Below, piece by piece: positions 35,833 to 44,766 of a DNA stretch of 64,000 bases. The notes beneath the pieces were generated by a model. The model was not told the DNA's origin. It did not search any database and saw only the letters and a program-made list of their open reading frames with translations. How positions within the stretch are numbered: position 1 is the first letter of the stretch; every line of letters starts with the position of its first letter. Source of the stretch: an uncultured Gammaproteobacteria bacterium (GTDB taxonomy: Bacteria; Pseudomonadota; Gammaproteobacteria; Steroidobacterales; GCA-2729495); the NCBI GenBank assembly GCA_937921935.1, contig CAKZWQ010000003.1, positions 62,001 through 126,000 of the forward strand, written 5' to 3'. Position numbers and translations under genes: made by a program.

Positions 35833-35908
35833 GGCTGGGGCTGTCTAAGCGACTCAAGTCACTGATTATTTTGACACAACAAATCCAGCGACATAAAATT
35901 GACCGCTT

Positions 35909-36457
35909 ATGCTCGTTCCGCGCATTGAGGCAGGAAAGCTAGCGGATCTGGCCGCCCGGGGGGAAGTCCTGACGGGTAGCCTGGGTCGGCAGCAGTTGCC
36001 GCGGCTGGCAGGCTTGCTGGCCGAAGATAACTTGCCCTTACTCGATCTGTCAGTAAGCTTTGCGCCGGCTGACGAGGGTCTGGCGACCCTTCGAGTCCGG
36101 GTTCAGGGCGACTTGCAGCTGGTTTGCCAGCGTTGCCTGGGGCCGGTGCCATGGCCTGTCAGGCTGTCAGCACGGCTGGTGGTGCTGGATGCGGAAGAGG
36201 ATGCTGAGTTACTCGAAGACCCGTTTGAGAGCGTGCTGACGGAAAAGGGCATGCTGGAATTGCACCAGGTTATCGAGGATGAATTACTGGCCGCGGCACC
36301 GATGGCGCCCCGGCATGAGATCGGCAACGACGCATGTCGGAGCGATCTGAAAGAGTCATCGCGGGTCGATAGCGGCCCGCAGAGCAGTGATACGAGCCGA
36401 CCCTTTGCCGGGCTCGCCGAGATAATGAAGGCGTCGGAACCGGGTCGGACTGAATAA
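35909..36457 (+). CDS. yceD: Large ribosomal RNA subunit accumulation protein YceD (DUF177)
   Basis: A 182-residue acidic protein with the CxxC core ([14 protein letters not shown]) and the DUF177 acidic stretch ([20 protein letters not shown]). A helical [17 protein letters not shown] segment follows. In E. coli it affects 23S rRNA accumulation. It lies 22 bases before rpmF, the regular yceD-rpmF-plsX arrangement. The second Cys pair near the C-terminus found in some homologues is reduced to one Cys here. Confidence 0.9.
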   Translation: MLVPRIEAGKLADLAARGEVLTGSLGRQQLPRLAGLLAEDNLPLLDLSVSFAPADEGLATLRVRVQGDLQLVCQRCLGPVPWPVRLSARLVVLDAEEDAELLEDPFESVLTEKGMLELHQVIEDELLAAAPMAPRHEIGNDACRSDLKESSRVDSGPQSSDTSRPFAGLAEIMKASEPGRTE

Positions 36458-36479
36458 GGATTCGCGAGGAGACCTCGAC

Positions 36480-36668
36480 ATGGCAGTACAAAAGAGTCGC
36501 AAGACACCCTCACGGCGCGACATGCGCCGGTCACATGATGCGCTGAAGACGCCGGCGGTTTCGGTTGATCCGACTACCGGTGAGACTCACTTGCGTCATC
36601 ACGTGAGCCCGGACGGCTTTTATCGCGGCAAGAAGGTCGTGAACACCCCGGTAGACGACATCGAATAA
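36480..36668 (+). CDS. rpmF: 50S ribosomal protein L32
   Basis: A 62-residue L32: [22 protein letters not shown] and the usual ending [15 protein letters not shown]. No zinc-ribbon cysteines, as in many gammaproteobacterial L32 proteins. GAGGAGA lies just upstream of the ATG. Placement between yceD and plsX is conserved. Confidence 0.97.
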   Translation: MAVQKSRKTPSRRDMRRSHDALKTPAVSVDPTTGETHLRHHVSPDGFYRGKKVVNTPVDDIE

Positions 36669-36789
36669 CGGGCACTCCCGTCTATCCCAAGCTGCCAGGC
36701 ACGCCTGATTGCTGGTTTTCTGGCAAGGTATGGCGTGATAATTCTGCTTCTGGCCGCCCCCGGGGCGGATCGGGGCAACTGGGGGATTC

Positions 36790-37797
36790 TTGTCTAATAA
36801 GGTAATTATTGCCGTCGACGCAATGGGCGGAGACCAGGGCGTCAGCGTCGCCGTGCCCGCTGCCCTCAGGCTGCTGAAGAAAAAAAACCACCTGGAGATC
36901 GTGCTGGTTGGTCAGCAGGCGTTGATTAATCAGGCCCTGAACGGCGTTAGCCATGAGCGGCTGCATATTCAGGATGCCAGCCAGGTCGTCGACATGGATG
37001 AACCGCCAGCTGATGCGCTGCGCAAGAAAAAGGATTCATCCATGCGGGTTGCCATCAACCTCGTCAAGGAAGGCAGAGCGCACGCCTGCGTGAGTGCCGG
37101 TAACACCGGTGCTCTGATGGCGACCAGTCGTTTCGTGCTTAAAACGCTGCCTGGTATTGATCGACCCGCGATTATGGCTATCGTGCCGACCAAGATCGGT
37201 CGCAGCTACATGTTGGACCTGGGCGCTAATTCAGAATGTACCTCTGAGCAGTTGTTTCAGTTTGCCGTCATGGGTGCCGTTGTGGTCAGGGGGATCGAGG
37301 GTATTGAGGGCGAGCCCAAGGTGGGGTTGCTGAATATCGGTGAAGAAGACATCAAGGGTAACGATACGATCCGCAACGCAGCCATCCTGATTGGTGAGAG
37401 CAACCTGAACTACGTCGGCTTTATCGAAGGTGATGCCATTCCCGATCAAAAGGCCGATGTCGTGGTTTGCGACGGCTTTTCCGGTAATGTGGCGCTCAAG
37501 ACAATGGAAGGCACAGCCAAGCTGGTTGCGCATTTTCTCAAGCGCGAATTTCGGGGTACGCCCTATGGCTGGCTGGCAGGATTTTTTGCTTTACCCGTCC
37601 TGCGCTCCTTGCGCAAGCGACTGGACCCGCGGCGTTATAACGGTGCCAGTCTGGTTGGATTGAACGGCATTGTCGTAAAGAGTCATGGCGGCGCCGATGA
37701 GCTGGCCATGGCCCAGGCGATCAAGGTCGCCATGCTGGAAGTCGAGAAGAAGGTGCCGGACCAGATTCGTGAAGAGATGTCCGCGCAGGGGCACTGA
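36790..37797 (+). CDS. plsX: Phosphate acyltransferase PlsX
   Basis: A 335-residue enzyme that makes acyl-phosphate from acyl-ACP for phospholipid synthesis. Typical: IIAVDAMGGDQGVSVAVPAAL at the N-terminus, SAGNTGALMATSRFVL, and VCDGFSGNVALKTMEGTAKL. TTG start at 36790 gives the standard N-terminus. It is followed after 3 bases by fabH. A GC palindrome (36755-36769) lies in the gap after rpmF. Confidence 0.97.
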   Translation: MSNKVIIAVDAMGGDQGVSVAVPAALRLLKKKNHLEIVLVGQQALINQALNGVSHERLHIQDASQVVDMDEPPADALRKKKDSSMRVAINLVKEGRAHACVSAGNTGALMATSRFVLKTLPGIDRPAIMAIVPTKIGRSYMLDLGANSECTSEQLFQFAVMGAVVVRGIEGIEGEPKVGLLNIGEEDIKGNDTIRNAAILIGESNLNYVGFIEGDAIPDQKADVVVCDGFSGNVALKTMEGTAKLVAHFLKREFRGTPYGWLAGFFALPVLRSLRKRLDPRRYNGASLVGLNGIVVKSHGGADELAMAQAIKVAMLEVEKKVPDQIREEMSAQGH

Positions 37798-37800
37798 CAG

Positions 37801-38775
37801 ATGGCGAATACCTACTCAAAGATTCTGGGCACCGGGCGCTATTTGCCTGAGCGTGTGCTGACCAATGCTGAACTGGAGAGCATGGTTGATACCACTGATG
37901 AGTGGATTCAGGCACGGACCGGCATTAAGCAACGACATATTGCCGCGGACGGACAGACCACAGCCGATCTGGCCGAAGGCGCCGCCCGGCAAGCCATGAC
38001 AGCGGCGGGAGTTACACCAGCCGATATCGATTTGATTGTGGTCGGGACGACCACGCCCGACCAGGTGTTTCCGAATGTTGGCTGCCTGGTACAGGATCGG
38101 CTGGGGATTCATGGTTGCCCTGCTTTCAGTCTGGAAGCCGCCTGTAGTGGCTTTATCTATGCCCTGAGCATCGCCGATCGCTTCGTTGCCAATGGCACCA
38201 GCCGGTGCGCCCTGGTCATTGGTGCCGAGACCCTGTCGCGCATGACTGACTGGAACGATCGCACGACCTGCGTTCTGTTTGGTGATGGTGCCGGGGCCGC
38301 AGTTATTGGTCCAGCCACCGAACCGGGCATCATGTCCTGTCACCTGGGCGCTGATGGTCGTTACCAGGATCTGCTCTATCACCCTTACGGGACATCGAAA
38401 ATTCAGCAGCCGGACGATACGGATAAGCCGTTTATTCAGATGCGGGGTAATGAAGTCTTCAAGGTTGCGGTAAAAACTCTTGAAGGCATCGTGGACGAAA
38501 CCCTCCAGGCTAATGATCTGCCGCGCAGTGCCATCGACTGGCTGGTGCCGCACCAGGCAAATATTCGCATCATTCAGGCCACGGCCAAGCGGCTGGAGAT
38601 GCCCATGGACAAGGTGATCCTGACCTTGCACGACCATGGCAATACCTCGGCCGCCTCAGTGCCTATGGCGCTGGATACGGCGGTGCGCGATGGCCGCATA
38701 CAACGCGGGGACCTGGTGTTGCTGGAGGCCTTTGGTGGCGGCCTGACCTGGGGATCAGCGCTGATTCGTTACTGA
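37801..38775 (+). CDS. fabH: 3-oxoacyl-[acyl-carrier-protein] synthase III
   Basis: A 324-residue condensing enzyme that starts fatty-acid synthesis from acetyl-CoA and malonyl-ACP. The catalytic triad is visible: Cys115 in [12 protein letters not shown], His in [10 protein letters not shown] (about 251) and Asn in [10 protein letters not shown] (about 281). Normal length. Unusually, the following gene is not fabD but a transporter. It overlaps this gene by one base (TGATG). Confidence 0.97.
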   Translation: MANTYSKILGTGRYLPERVLTNAELESMVDTTDEWIQARTGIKQRHIAADGQTTADLAEGAARQAMTAAGVTPADIDLIVVGTTTPDQVFPNVGCLVQDRLGIHGCPAFSLEAACSGFIYALSIADRFVANGTSRCALVIGAETLSRMTDWNDRTTCVLFGDGAGAAVIGPATEPGIMSCHLGADGRYQDLLYHPYGTSKIQQPDDTDKPFIQMRGNEVFKVAVKTLEGIVDETLQANDLPRSAIDWLVPHQANIRIIQATAKRLEMPMDKVILTLHDHGNTSAASVPMALDTAVRDGRIQRGDLVLLEAFGGGLTWGSALIRY

Positions 38776-40265
38776 TGAAGGGGGCGTCTCGCGCCTTGAC
38801 TCTGCTGGCCGGGCCCGTCCTTGCCCTGTGCGTTTTTCTGTTCCTCCCGGATAGCTACATCGGCCCCGAAGGCGCGGTCCTTATGCTGTCAACGGCAGCC
38901 AAGGGCTCTGCCGCCGTCGGCCTGTGGATGGCTGTCTGGTGGCTGACACAGGCCATTCCTGTCTATGCCACAGCCTTGCTGCCCCTGATTATTTTTCCGC
39001 TGGCAGGCGTGGCTCCCATCGCCGAGGCTGCTGACGGCTATGCTCACCCGCTGATTTACCTGTTTCTCGGTGGCTTTATTCTCGCTCTGGCCCTGGAACG
39101 CTGGAATGTTCATCGGCGGCTGGCTCTGGCAGTACTGGGGCGAGTGGGAACCGAGCCTGCGGTGGTTATCGCAGCCTTTATGGGTATTGCTGCTTTCACC
39201 AGCATGTGGGTCACGAATACGGCCACCATCATCATGCTGCTGCCCGTGGCCACCAGCGTGCTGGCCCTGGTCCGGTCAGAGGAAGGCGAGAGTGAGGTCA
39301 TCAATCGCTTTTCTCTGTGCCTGTTGCTCGGTATTGCCTATGCAGCATCCATTGGTGGTATCGGTACCATCATCGGCACGGCGCCCAATTTATTCGTGGT
39401 GTCCTTTATCGAGCGGCAGACGGGCATGGAAATCAGTTTTCTGCGCTGGATGGCCATCGGTGTGCCCCTGGTGCTGGTTTTTGTTCCCCTGGCCTGGTGG
39501 CTGTTGGTCGGCAGGATTTATTCGCTGCCCCAGGGTCGTTTTGCTGGTATGGGCGAGCAGTTGCAGAAACTGCAGGCTCAACAGGAGCCCATGGATCGCG
39601 GTGCCAAACTGACCGTCACCATTTTTTGTTTCACCGCCCTGGCCTGGATTAGCCGGCCCCTGCTTAATGAGCTGAGTATTGGCGGCTGGCAGCCTTTGGC
39701 AGGCTTGACCGATCCGGGCATCGCGCTGCTCAGCGCGCTGGCGCTGTTCGTCACGCCGGCTAACTTGCGCGAAGGACTGTTCCTGATGGACTGGCAAACA
39801 GCCGTGCGCCTGCCGTGGGGGCTGCTTATTCTATTCGGGGGTGGCTTGAGTCTGGCCGCCGCCGTGGACGGGACGGGATTCAGCGCCTTCGTCGGCAGCC
39901 AGGTCGGTGCCCTGGGGAGCCTGCCGGGGCCGCTGCTGGTATGCCTGGTCGTGGCCTTGATGATCTTCCTCACGGAATTGACCAGTAATACGGCCACTAC
40001 CGCTACCTTGATTCCGGTTCTCTACGCCGTTGCGGTGGGTCTGAATCTGAACCCCATTTTGCTGGTGGTTCCGGCCGCTATTGCCGCCAGCTGCGCGTTC
40101 ATGCTGCCTGTGGCCACGCCGCCCAATGCCATTGTTTTCGGCACAGGCCTGATTACCGTGCCCCAAATGAGCCGGGCCGGTCTGCGATTGAACATAGTGG
40201 GCGTGGCCCTGATTACGCTGCTGGCTTATGCTGTGATTCAGCCTTTGTTGAGGATAGAGCTATGA
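38775..40265 (+). CDS. SLC13/DASS family divalent anion or dicarboxylate transporter
   Basis: A 496-residue polytopic membrane protein with about a dozen hydrophobic segments. The two substrate/sodium-site motifs characteristic of the DASS/INDY family are present: MWVTNTATIIMLLP in the first half (S replaced by T) and LTSNTATTATLIPVL in the second. The late segment is MLPVATPPNAIVFGTG. Probably sodium-coupled uptake of dicarboxylates or sulfate; the substrate is not determinable. Coupled to fabH by a one-base overlap and to the next gene by 4 bases. Confidence 0.9.
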   Translation: MKGASRALTLLAGPVLALCVFLFLPDSYIGPEGAVLMLSTAAKGSAAVGLWMAVWWLTQAIPVYATALLPLIIFPLAGVAPIAEAADGYAHPLIYLFLGGFILALALERWNVHRRLALAVLGRVGTEPAVVIAAFMGIAAFTSMWVTNTATIIMLLPVATSVLALVRSEEGESEVINRFSLCLLLGIAYAASIGGIGTIIGTAPNLFVVSFIERQTGMEISFLRWMAIGVPLVLVFVPLAWWLLVGRIYSLPQGRFAGMGEQLQKLQAQQEPMDRGAKLTVTIFCFTALAWISRPLLNELSIGGWQPLAGLTDPGIALLSALALFVTPANLREGLFLMDWQTAVRLPWGLLILFGGGLSLAAAVDGTGFSAFVGSQVGALGSLPGPLLVCLVVALMIFLTELTSNTATTATLIPVLYAVAVGLNLNPILLVVPAAIAASCAFMLPVATPPNAIVFGTGLITVPQMSRAGLRLNIVGVALITLLAYAVIQPLLRIEL

Positions 40266-41227
40266 AGCTCAGCCGCCGCCTGGCCAGTGCCTGCCAAATT
40301 TTGATTCCCGGGTTACTGGGAACTTCCCTGGCTTTTGCCGACGTCTTTATTCTGCCTGCGAATGACGGCGCCGTAGGCGCCGTGAATCAGGTGAGCGCCA
40401 CTTATGAAGACACGCTGACAGATATCGGGCGACGGCATGGCCTGGGGTATGAGGAAATTGTTCTGGCAAACCGGGACGTTGATGCCTGGCTGCCGGGTGA
40501 AGGCACGACGGTGACCTTGCCCACGCGCTATGTCTTGCCCGACACGCCGCGCCGAGGCGTTGTGATCAACCTCGCCGAGTATCGGATGTATTATTTTCAT
40601 GGCGGGGAGGGTGAGCAGCTGGTCTCAACTTTTCCCATCAGCATCGGCCGCATGGATTGGGACTCGCCGCTGGGGCGGGCCTCGATTGTGGCCAAGACGA
40701 GTAATCCCGCCTGGTACCCGCCCAAGTCCATACGAGAAGAATACGCGGCCGACGGGCGCAGTCTGCCGCCCGTGGTCCCGGCAGGGCCGGATAACCCGCT
40801 GGGCGAGTTCGCCTTGCGTTTAAGTGTGCCGGGCTATCTGATTCATGGCACCAACCGACCGGCCGGTGTAGGGATGCGAGTTACCCATGGCTGTATTCGC
40901 ATGTTTCCAGAAGACATCGCCTGGCTGTTTCCGGCGGTAGACGTCAAGACGTCGGTGCGCCTGTTGAATCAGCCGGTGAAGCTGGGCTGGAGCGGCGATG
41001 CTTTGCTGCTGGAGGTTCATCCGCCCCTGGAGGATGATGCGACCGGGCAGGAGCGAGGTCTGACGGCGATTACTGAGCGCTATGTGCAGTTAACCGACAA
41101 GCGACCGGCGGTAGTGGACTGGTCCCTGGTTGAGAAAGTTTATGCGGAGCATAGCGGCATCCCGGTGGTGATCGGCCAGGCGACCCCGTCGCAGGATGTC
41201 AGTACCGTGGCGGCGCGATCACCCTGA
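40262..41227 (+). CDS. Exported L,D-transpeptidase, ErfK/YbiS/YcfS type
   Basis: A 321-residue protein. A signal peptide is visible (ILIPGLLGTSLAFADV). A LysM-like region follows (YEDTLTDIGRRHGLGYEEIVLANRDVDAWLPGEG, about 45-85). The YkuD domain includes NLAEYRMYYFH, YLIHGTNRPAGVG and the nucleophile in RVTHGCIRMFPEDI. The architecture is that of the E. coli enzymes that attach Braun lipoprotein to, or crosslink, peptidoglycan. Convergent to a lipoprotein gene across a terminator. Translation is coupled to the transporter upstream. Confidence 0.93.
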   Translation: MKLSRRLASACQILIPGLLGTSLAFADVFILPANDGAVGAVNQVSATYEDTLTDIGRRHGLGYEEIVLANRDVDAWLPGEGTTVTLPTRYVLPDTPRRGVVINLAEYRMYYFHGGEGEQLVSTFPISIGRMDWDSPLGRASIVAKTSNPAWYPPKSIREEYAADGRSLPPVVPAGPDNPLGEFALRLSVPGYLIHGTNRPAGVGMRVTHGCIRMFPEDIAWLFPAVDVKTSVRLLNQPVKLGWSGDALLLEVHPPLEDDATGQERGLTAITERYVQLTDKRPAVVDWSLVEKVYAEHSGIPVVIGQATPSQDVSTVAARSP

Positions 41228-41251
41228 GACTTCGCCGGCGTATCTGGCAGG

Positions 41252-41286
41252 CAAAAAAAAGCCGCGGCAACTGCCGCGGCTTTTTT
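41252..41286. terminator. Bidirectional rho-independent terminator
   Basis: Arms GCCGCGGC (41261-41268) and GCCGCGGC (41273-41280) around a 4-base loop, with AAAAAAAA before and TTTTTT after. It ends the transpeptidase transcript on the plus strand and the lipoprotein transcript on the minus strand. Confidence 0.93.
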
Positions 41287-41301
41287 CTGAACCAGCAGTC
41301 C

Positions 41302-41619
41302 TTACTTGGACTGACTGCGCTGGAACATGCGATCCATCTTTTCGTTGGTCGCATCGCAGCAGGACTGACTCTGATTGGCAGCATTCAAAGCCTGGTTCGC
41401 CGTGCTCTGTGAGCCGGAAGCCATCTGACGAGCCTCCTGAGCTGTTGCACTAGCGGCGTCGGCCGTGGAGCTTGCCTGGCTGGCCGTCGCAGAAACGCGG
41501 TCAACCTTGGCATTAAGTTCATCTACCTGACGCTGCAGCTCGCTGTAGCAGCCACTCAGCATCATTACTGCAAGAGCGATAACGCTCGCACGGACCACAG
41601 TGTTTACTGTTTTGTTCAT
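41302..41619 (-). CDS. Lpp/OprI-type alanine-zipper outer membrane lipoprotein with C-terminal lysine
   Basis: About 105 residues from the ATG at 41619 (AGGA 7 bases upstream; a TTG 6 bases earlier is less likely). A lipoprotein signal peptide ends with the lipobox LSGC. The mature part is a heptad coiled coil (QRQVDELNAKVDRVSATASQASS...), then an Ala/Ser-rich region, SCCDATNEKMDRMF and a final Lys (QRSQSK). In Braun lipoprotein the C-terminal Lys is linked to peptidoglycan by an L,D-transpeptidase; a gene for one lies just beyond the shared terminator. Unlike E. coli Lpp, it has an adjacent Cys pair. Confidence 0.85.
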   Translation of the reverse strand: MNKTVNTVVRASVIALAVMMLSGCYSELQRQVDELNAKVDRVSATASQASSTADAASATAQEARQMASGSQSTANQALNAANQSQSCCDATNEKMDRMFQRSQSK

Positions 41620-41866
41620 CAACAATTCCTCGCCTGAAGTTTCAATTACGCCTAATCAGAGTGAGCCGTTGATTAGCGGTCCTCCCTAGACGCCGCAATC
41701 ATGGCGTAAACATTGTTAAATCGCAATTATTACAGCAGCTTCCATTGCTGTTTTCAGGGCTGTGGGATACGGGCGGGTAGCCAAAGCCCTGGCCAGGCCC
41801 GGCCAGGTGGGAGCCGGGGCGGCAATTTAAGGGAGCTGACCGGCAGGGCTTGAAAACCATTGATAA

Positions 41867-41882
41867 CTGTATAAGATCACAG
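41867..41882 (+). promoter_or_regulatory. LexA box 1
   Basis: CTGTATAAGATCACAG is a perfect CTGT-N8-ACAG SOS operator, 28 bases upstream of lexA. It overlaps a possible -10 (TAAGAT, 41872-41877) with TTGAAA at 41850-41855 as -35 (16-base spacer). Confidence 0.9.
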
Positions 41883-41884
41883 TA

Positions 41885-41900
41885 CTGGTTTTATAGACAG
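41885..41900 (+). promoter_or_regulatory. LexA box 2
   Basis: CTGGTTTTATAGACAG is a second, near-consensus LexA box. It starts 18 bases after the first and ends 10 bases before the lexA ATG. Tandem boxes in front of lexA are also seen in E. coli. Confidence 0.85.
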
Positions 41901-41909
41901 GTTGTGATC

Positions 41910-42533
41910 ATGGCCGAATTAACCCCCAGGCAGTCGGAAATACTGTCGTTTATTCAAGACTTTATCGATGAAACCGGTATGCCGCCTACAAGAGCGGAAA
42001 TTGCCCGGGAGCTGGGTTTCCGGTCTGCAAATGCGGCGGAAGACCACTTGCGGGCCCTGCAGCGCAAGGGGGTGCTGGAGCTGATACCCGGCACCTCACG
42101 GGGCATTCAGCTGAAGGATTTTCTCCGCGATCAGCTTGGCCTGCCCCTGGTAGGGCGGGTGGCCGCCGGTGAACCGATCCTTGCCCAGGAGCATATCGAA
42201 GGCCATTTCCGCATCGATACTTCGCTGTTCGATCCGCGTCCTCACTTCCTGCTGCGAGTCCAGGGCATGAGCATGCGTGAAGCCGGCATTCTTGACGGTG
42301 ACCTGGTGGCGGTACACCGCACACCCGAGGTCCGGAACGGGCAGATTATCGTCGCTCGTCTCGAGGACGAAGTGACGGTCAAGCGCTATCGCCAGGATGA
42401 CCGCTATGTCTGCTGGCTGTTACCGGAGAACGAAGAGTTCGAGCCAATCAAGGTCGATCTGCGTGAGCAAACCATGATGATAGAAGGTGTCGTGGTGGGC
42501 TTGCTGCGCAATGGGATGCCGATGCTGAACTGA
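41910..42533 (+). CDS. lexA: SOS repressor LexA
   Basis: 207 residues from the ATG at 41910; an upstream in-frame ATG at 41850 would put the LexA boxes inside the gene and is rejected. An N-terminal winged-helix DNA-binding domain spans 1-70 ([28 protein letters not shown]). Self-cleavage site Ala86-Gly87 (RVAAGEP), Ser121 (QGMSM) and Lys158 (VTVKRY) are intact. It represses its own gene and very probably the downstream imuA-imuB-dnaE2 genes. Whether this is the housekeeping LexA or a second copy cannot be told here. Confidence 0.97.
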   Translation: MAELTPRQSEILSFIQDFIDETGMPPTRAEIARELGFRSANAAEDHLRALQRKGVLELIPGTSRGIQLKDFLRDQLGLPLVGRVAAGEPILAQEHIEGHFRIDTSLFDPRPHFLLRVQGMSMREAGILDGDLVAVHRTPEVRNGQIIVARLEDEVTVKRYRQDDRYVCWLLPENEEFEPIKVDLREQTMMIEGVVVGLLRNGMPMLN

Positions 42534-42559
42534 TTCTTGCCGTCAATTCAGCATAAGAA

Positions 42560-43192
42560 ATGTCCTCAAGACATCGTCTGCAAACCCTGCTCGACCACCC
42601 CCGCATCTGGCGTGCGGGGGCTGGTCCGCGAGCGTTCCGGCAGTCCCTGGGTACCGGCTTCAAAGACCTGGACCGTGCCCTGGCAGGTGGGTGGCCGGCG
42701 ACCAGCCTGAATGAGTTGCTGGTAGAGACCTGGGGTATTGGTGAGTTTCGCCTGTTGATGCCAGCCATCAGTGCCCTGACCCGGCAAGCTCCGGGTGATG
42801 TCGGGCGCTGGATCATGCTGGTTAACCCGCCTTACCTGCCTTATGCACCCGCACTGGCAGGTGCCGGGGTGGCTTTGCCCAGGTTGCTTGTCACCCGCTG
42901 TTCCCGGTCAGCCGATGTTTTCTGGGCGATGGAGCAGGCACTGCATTCCGGGCATTGTGCGGCGGTACTGGCCTGGTGCGAGGGGGCTGATCCGCGTTGT
43001 CTGCGTCGCTTGCAATTAGCAGCACAGAGCAGTGACTGCTGGGCAGTACTGTTTCGACCCGCACGTTTTCGCCACCAGCGTTCGCCGGCTGCGTTACGGA
43101 TGTATCTACGTCCGGCCAAAGACCAGTCCATCAGTATCGAGATTTTTAAATACCGGGGTAGGCGTCCGCAGCATCTGATCATGCGTGCCTGA
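42560..43192 (+). CDS. imuA: Translesion synthesis-associated protein ImuA
   Basis: A 210-residue RecA/SulA-like protein. The start HRLQTLLDHPRIWRAGAG, SLGTGFKDLDRALAGGWPATSLNELL and PWAL-like core segments match ImuA, which forms the mutasome with ImuB and DnaE2. The Walker A motif of RecA is not conserved. It lies 26 bases after lexA and 14 before imuB, so it belongs to the LexA-controlled operon. Its biochemical role is less well known than that of its partners. Confidence 0.88.
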   Translation: MSSRHRLQTLLDHPRIWRAGAGPRAFRQSLGTGFKDLDRALAGGWPATSLNELLVETWGIGEFRLLMPAISALTRQAPGDVGRWIMLVNPPYLPYAPALAGAGVALPRLLVTRCSRSADVFWAMEQALHSGHCAAVLAWCEGADPRCLRRLQLAAQSSDCWAVLFRPARFRHQRSPAALRMYLRPAKDQSISIEIFKYRGRRPQHLIMRA

Positions 43193-43206
43193 GCGTTGCC
43201 TGCCTG

Positions 43207-44766
43207 ATGAAACGTTCACCAAGGCAACGGGGTTTGTTCACTGTCGAGGCGCTGCCTGTCCCTGCAGCAGTGCCGGTGCGCACCTTGCCCGCAGTCACGG
43301 GTGCCTCGCGCAGCCAGCGAGCGCGCTTATGGCTGTGTTTGCGACTGCCCCGGTTGCCCCTGGCTGTTTTCGCACAGGAGGGGGCGGGGCCCCGGGCAGT
43401 CATCGATCAGCAGGGCAGGCGAAGCCGGGTGCTGGTCTGTGATGCAGCGGCTGGTCGGCATGGGGTGCGGCCTGGTTTATCAGCCAACGCCGCACTGGCT
43501 TTGTTGCCGGATTTGCAGCTGTTGCAACGTGATCCTGAGGGTGAACAACGCTTGCTGGAGCAGCTGGCTTGTTTGGCTATGGATTTTACTCCCTGTGTCA
43601 GTCTGGCCTCGCCCGATGCCTTGCTGCTTGAGATCCGGGGCAGCCTGAGGCTTTTCGGCGGCATCGACCCCTTGTGTGAACAGCTGATGCAGAGGTTCAG
43701 GAGGCAGGGCTATACCATCAGTGTGGCCATTGCGCCCACGGCCCGGGCTGCTGGCTGGCTGGCCCGTACTGATCATCCTGAGCCGGTGATGAGTCATGCC
43801 GGCCTGGCCGGTTGTCTGGCTGATTTACCCCTGGCCTGCTTGCCCTGGCCTGCCTCGTGGCGCCGGGCGCTGGCTGAAATGGGCGTGACCACGCTGTCTG
43901 CTTGTGTGCGCTTGCCGCGCGATGGACTTGCCAGGCGTCTTGGCCGCAATTTGCTTGGCGAGCTTGATGAGGCTTATGGCCGTCGCCCAGAGGTGCTGGA
44001 ATGGTATCAGCCACCACAGGATTTCAGCAGCAAGCTCGAACTGGTCCAGGAAAGCGCCGACACCGGGCAATTGCTGGCGGCGCTGGATGTCCTGCTGGAG
44101 CAGCTAGCCAGGTGCCTGCAATCCCTGCAGCGCATGGTGCGTCGGGTCTGGGTGCACTGTGAACATCGTGATCATCCGGATACCCGCTTGTGCATCGGCT
44201 TACTGCAGGCCACGGCAGATGCCGGACGGTTACGGGAACTGGGCGCTGTGCAGCTGGCCGGACTCGTGTTGCCGGCAACGGTGGTGGCGGTTGGTCTGCA
44301 GGCCTCGATCGGTGAATTGCTGACCCCCCAGGGTGCTGATTTACTGACCACGGGCAAGCCGGCAAGCGAAGCGCCACTGGCTTTCATCGAGCGTCTGCGC
44401 GGGCGGCTTGGCTTACAGGCAGTGCACGGGTTACAGATGATTGCCGAGCATCGCCCCGAGTACGCTTCCCGCGGGACCCGACGTTTGACAGCTGATCCTC
44501 CTGAAGAGATAAATCTGGTGATGGCTCAGCGGCGCCCGCTATGGATGCGCCCCATGCCCCTGGAGTTAAGACAGTCGGGGGGTGGTCCGGTTTTTCAGGG
44601 CGCGCTTGAGCTGATTCGCGGTCCGGAGCGCCTGGAAACGGGTTGGTGGGATGGCGACGATATTCGGCGCGACTACTACGTTGCCCTGAACCCCTCCGGT
44701 ATGCGCTTGTGGATTTATCGCGACTTGCGCACCACACACTGGTATCTGCATGGCATTTTCGGATGA
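43207..44766 (+). CDS. imuB: Y-family polymerase-like protein ImuB
   Basis: A 519-residue protein with the Y-family fold (MKRSPRQRGLFTVEALPVP..., LWLCLRLPRLPLAVF, DFTPCVSLASPDALLLEIRGSLRLFGG). The conserved acidic catalytic residues of DinB/UmuC are not where expected, in line with ImuB being a non-catalytic mutasome adapter. The C-terminal part (about 400-519) probably carries the clamp- and ImuA/DnaE2-binding region. Overlaps dnaE2 by 4 bases. Confidence 0.9.
   Translation: MKRSPRQRGLFTVEALPVPAAVPVRTLPAVTGASRSQRARLWLCLRLPRLPLAVFAQEGAGPRAVIDQQGRRSRVLVCDAAAGRHGVRPGLSANAALALLPDLQLLQRDPEGEQRLLEQLACLAMDFTPCVSLASPDALLLEIRGSLRLFGGIDPLCEQLMQRFRRQGYTISVAIAPTARAAGWLARTDHPEPVMSHAGLAGCLADLPLACLPWPASWRRALAEMGVTTLSACVRLPRDGLARRLGRNLLGELDEAYGRRPEVLEWYQPPQDFSSKLELVQESADTGQLLAALDVLLEQLARCLQSLQRMVRRVWVHCEHRDHPDTRLCIGLLQATADAGRLRELGAVQLAGLVLPATVVAVGLQASIGELLTPQGADLLTTGKPASEAPLAFIERLRGRLGLQAVHGLQMIAEHRPEYASRGTRRLTADPPEEINLVMAQRRPLWMRPMPLELRQSGGGPVFQGALELIRGPERLETGWWDGDDIRRDYYVALNPSGMRLWIYRDLRTTHWYLHGIFG

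Noticed and set aside
41850-41909. 20-residue N-terminal extension of LexA
   Set aside because: It would place both LexA boxes and the promoter inside the coding region; the ATG at 41910 gives the standard LexA N-terminus.
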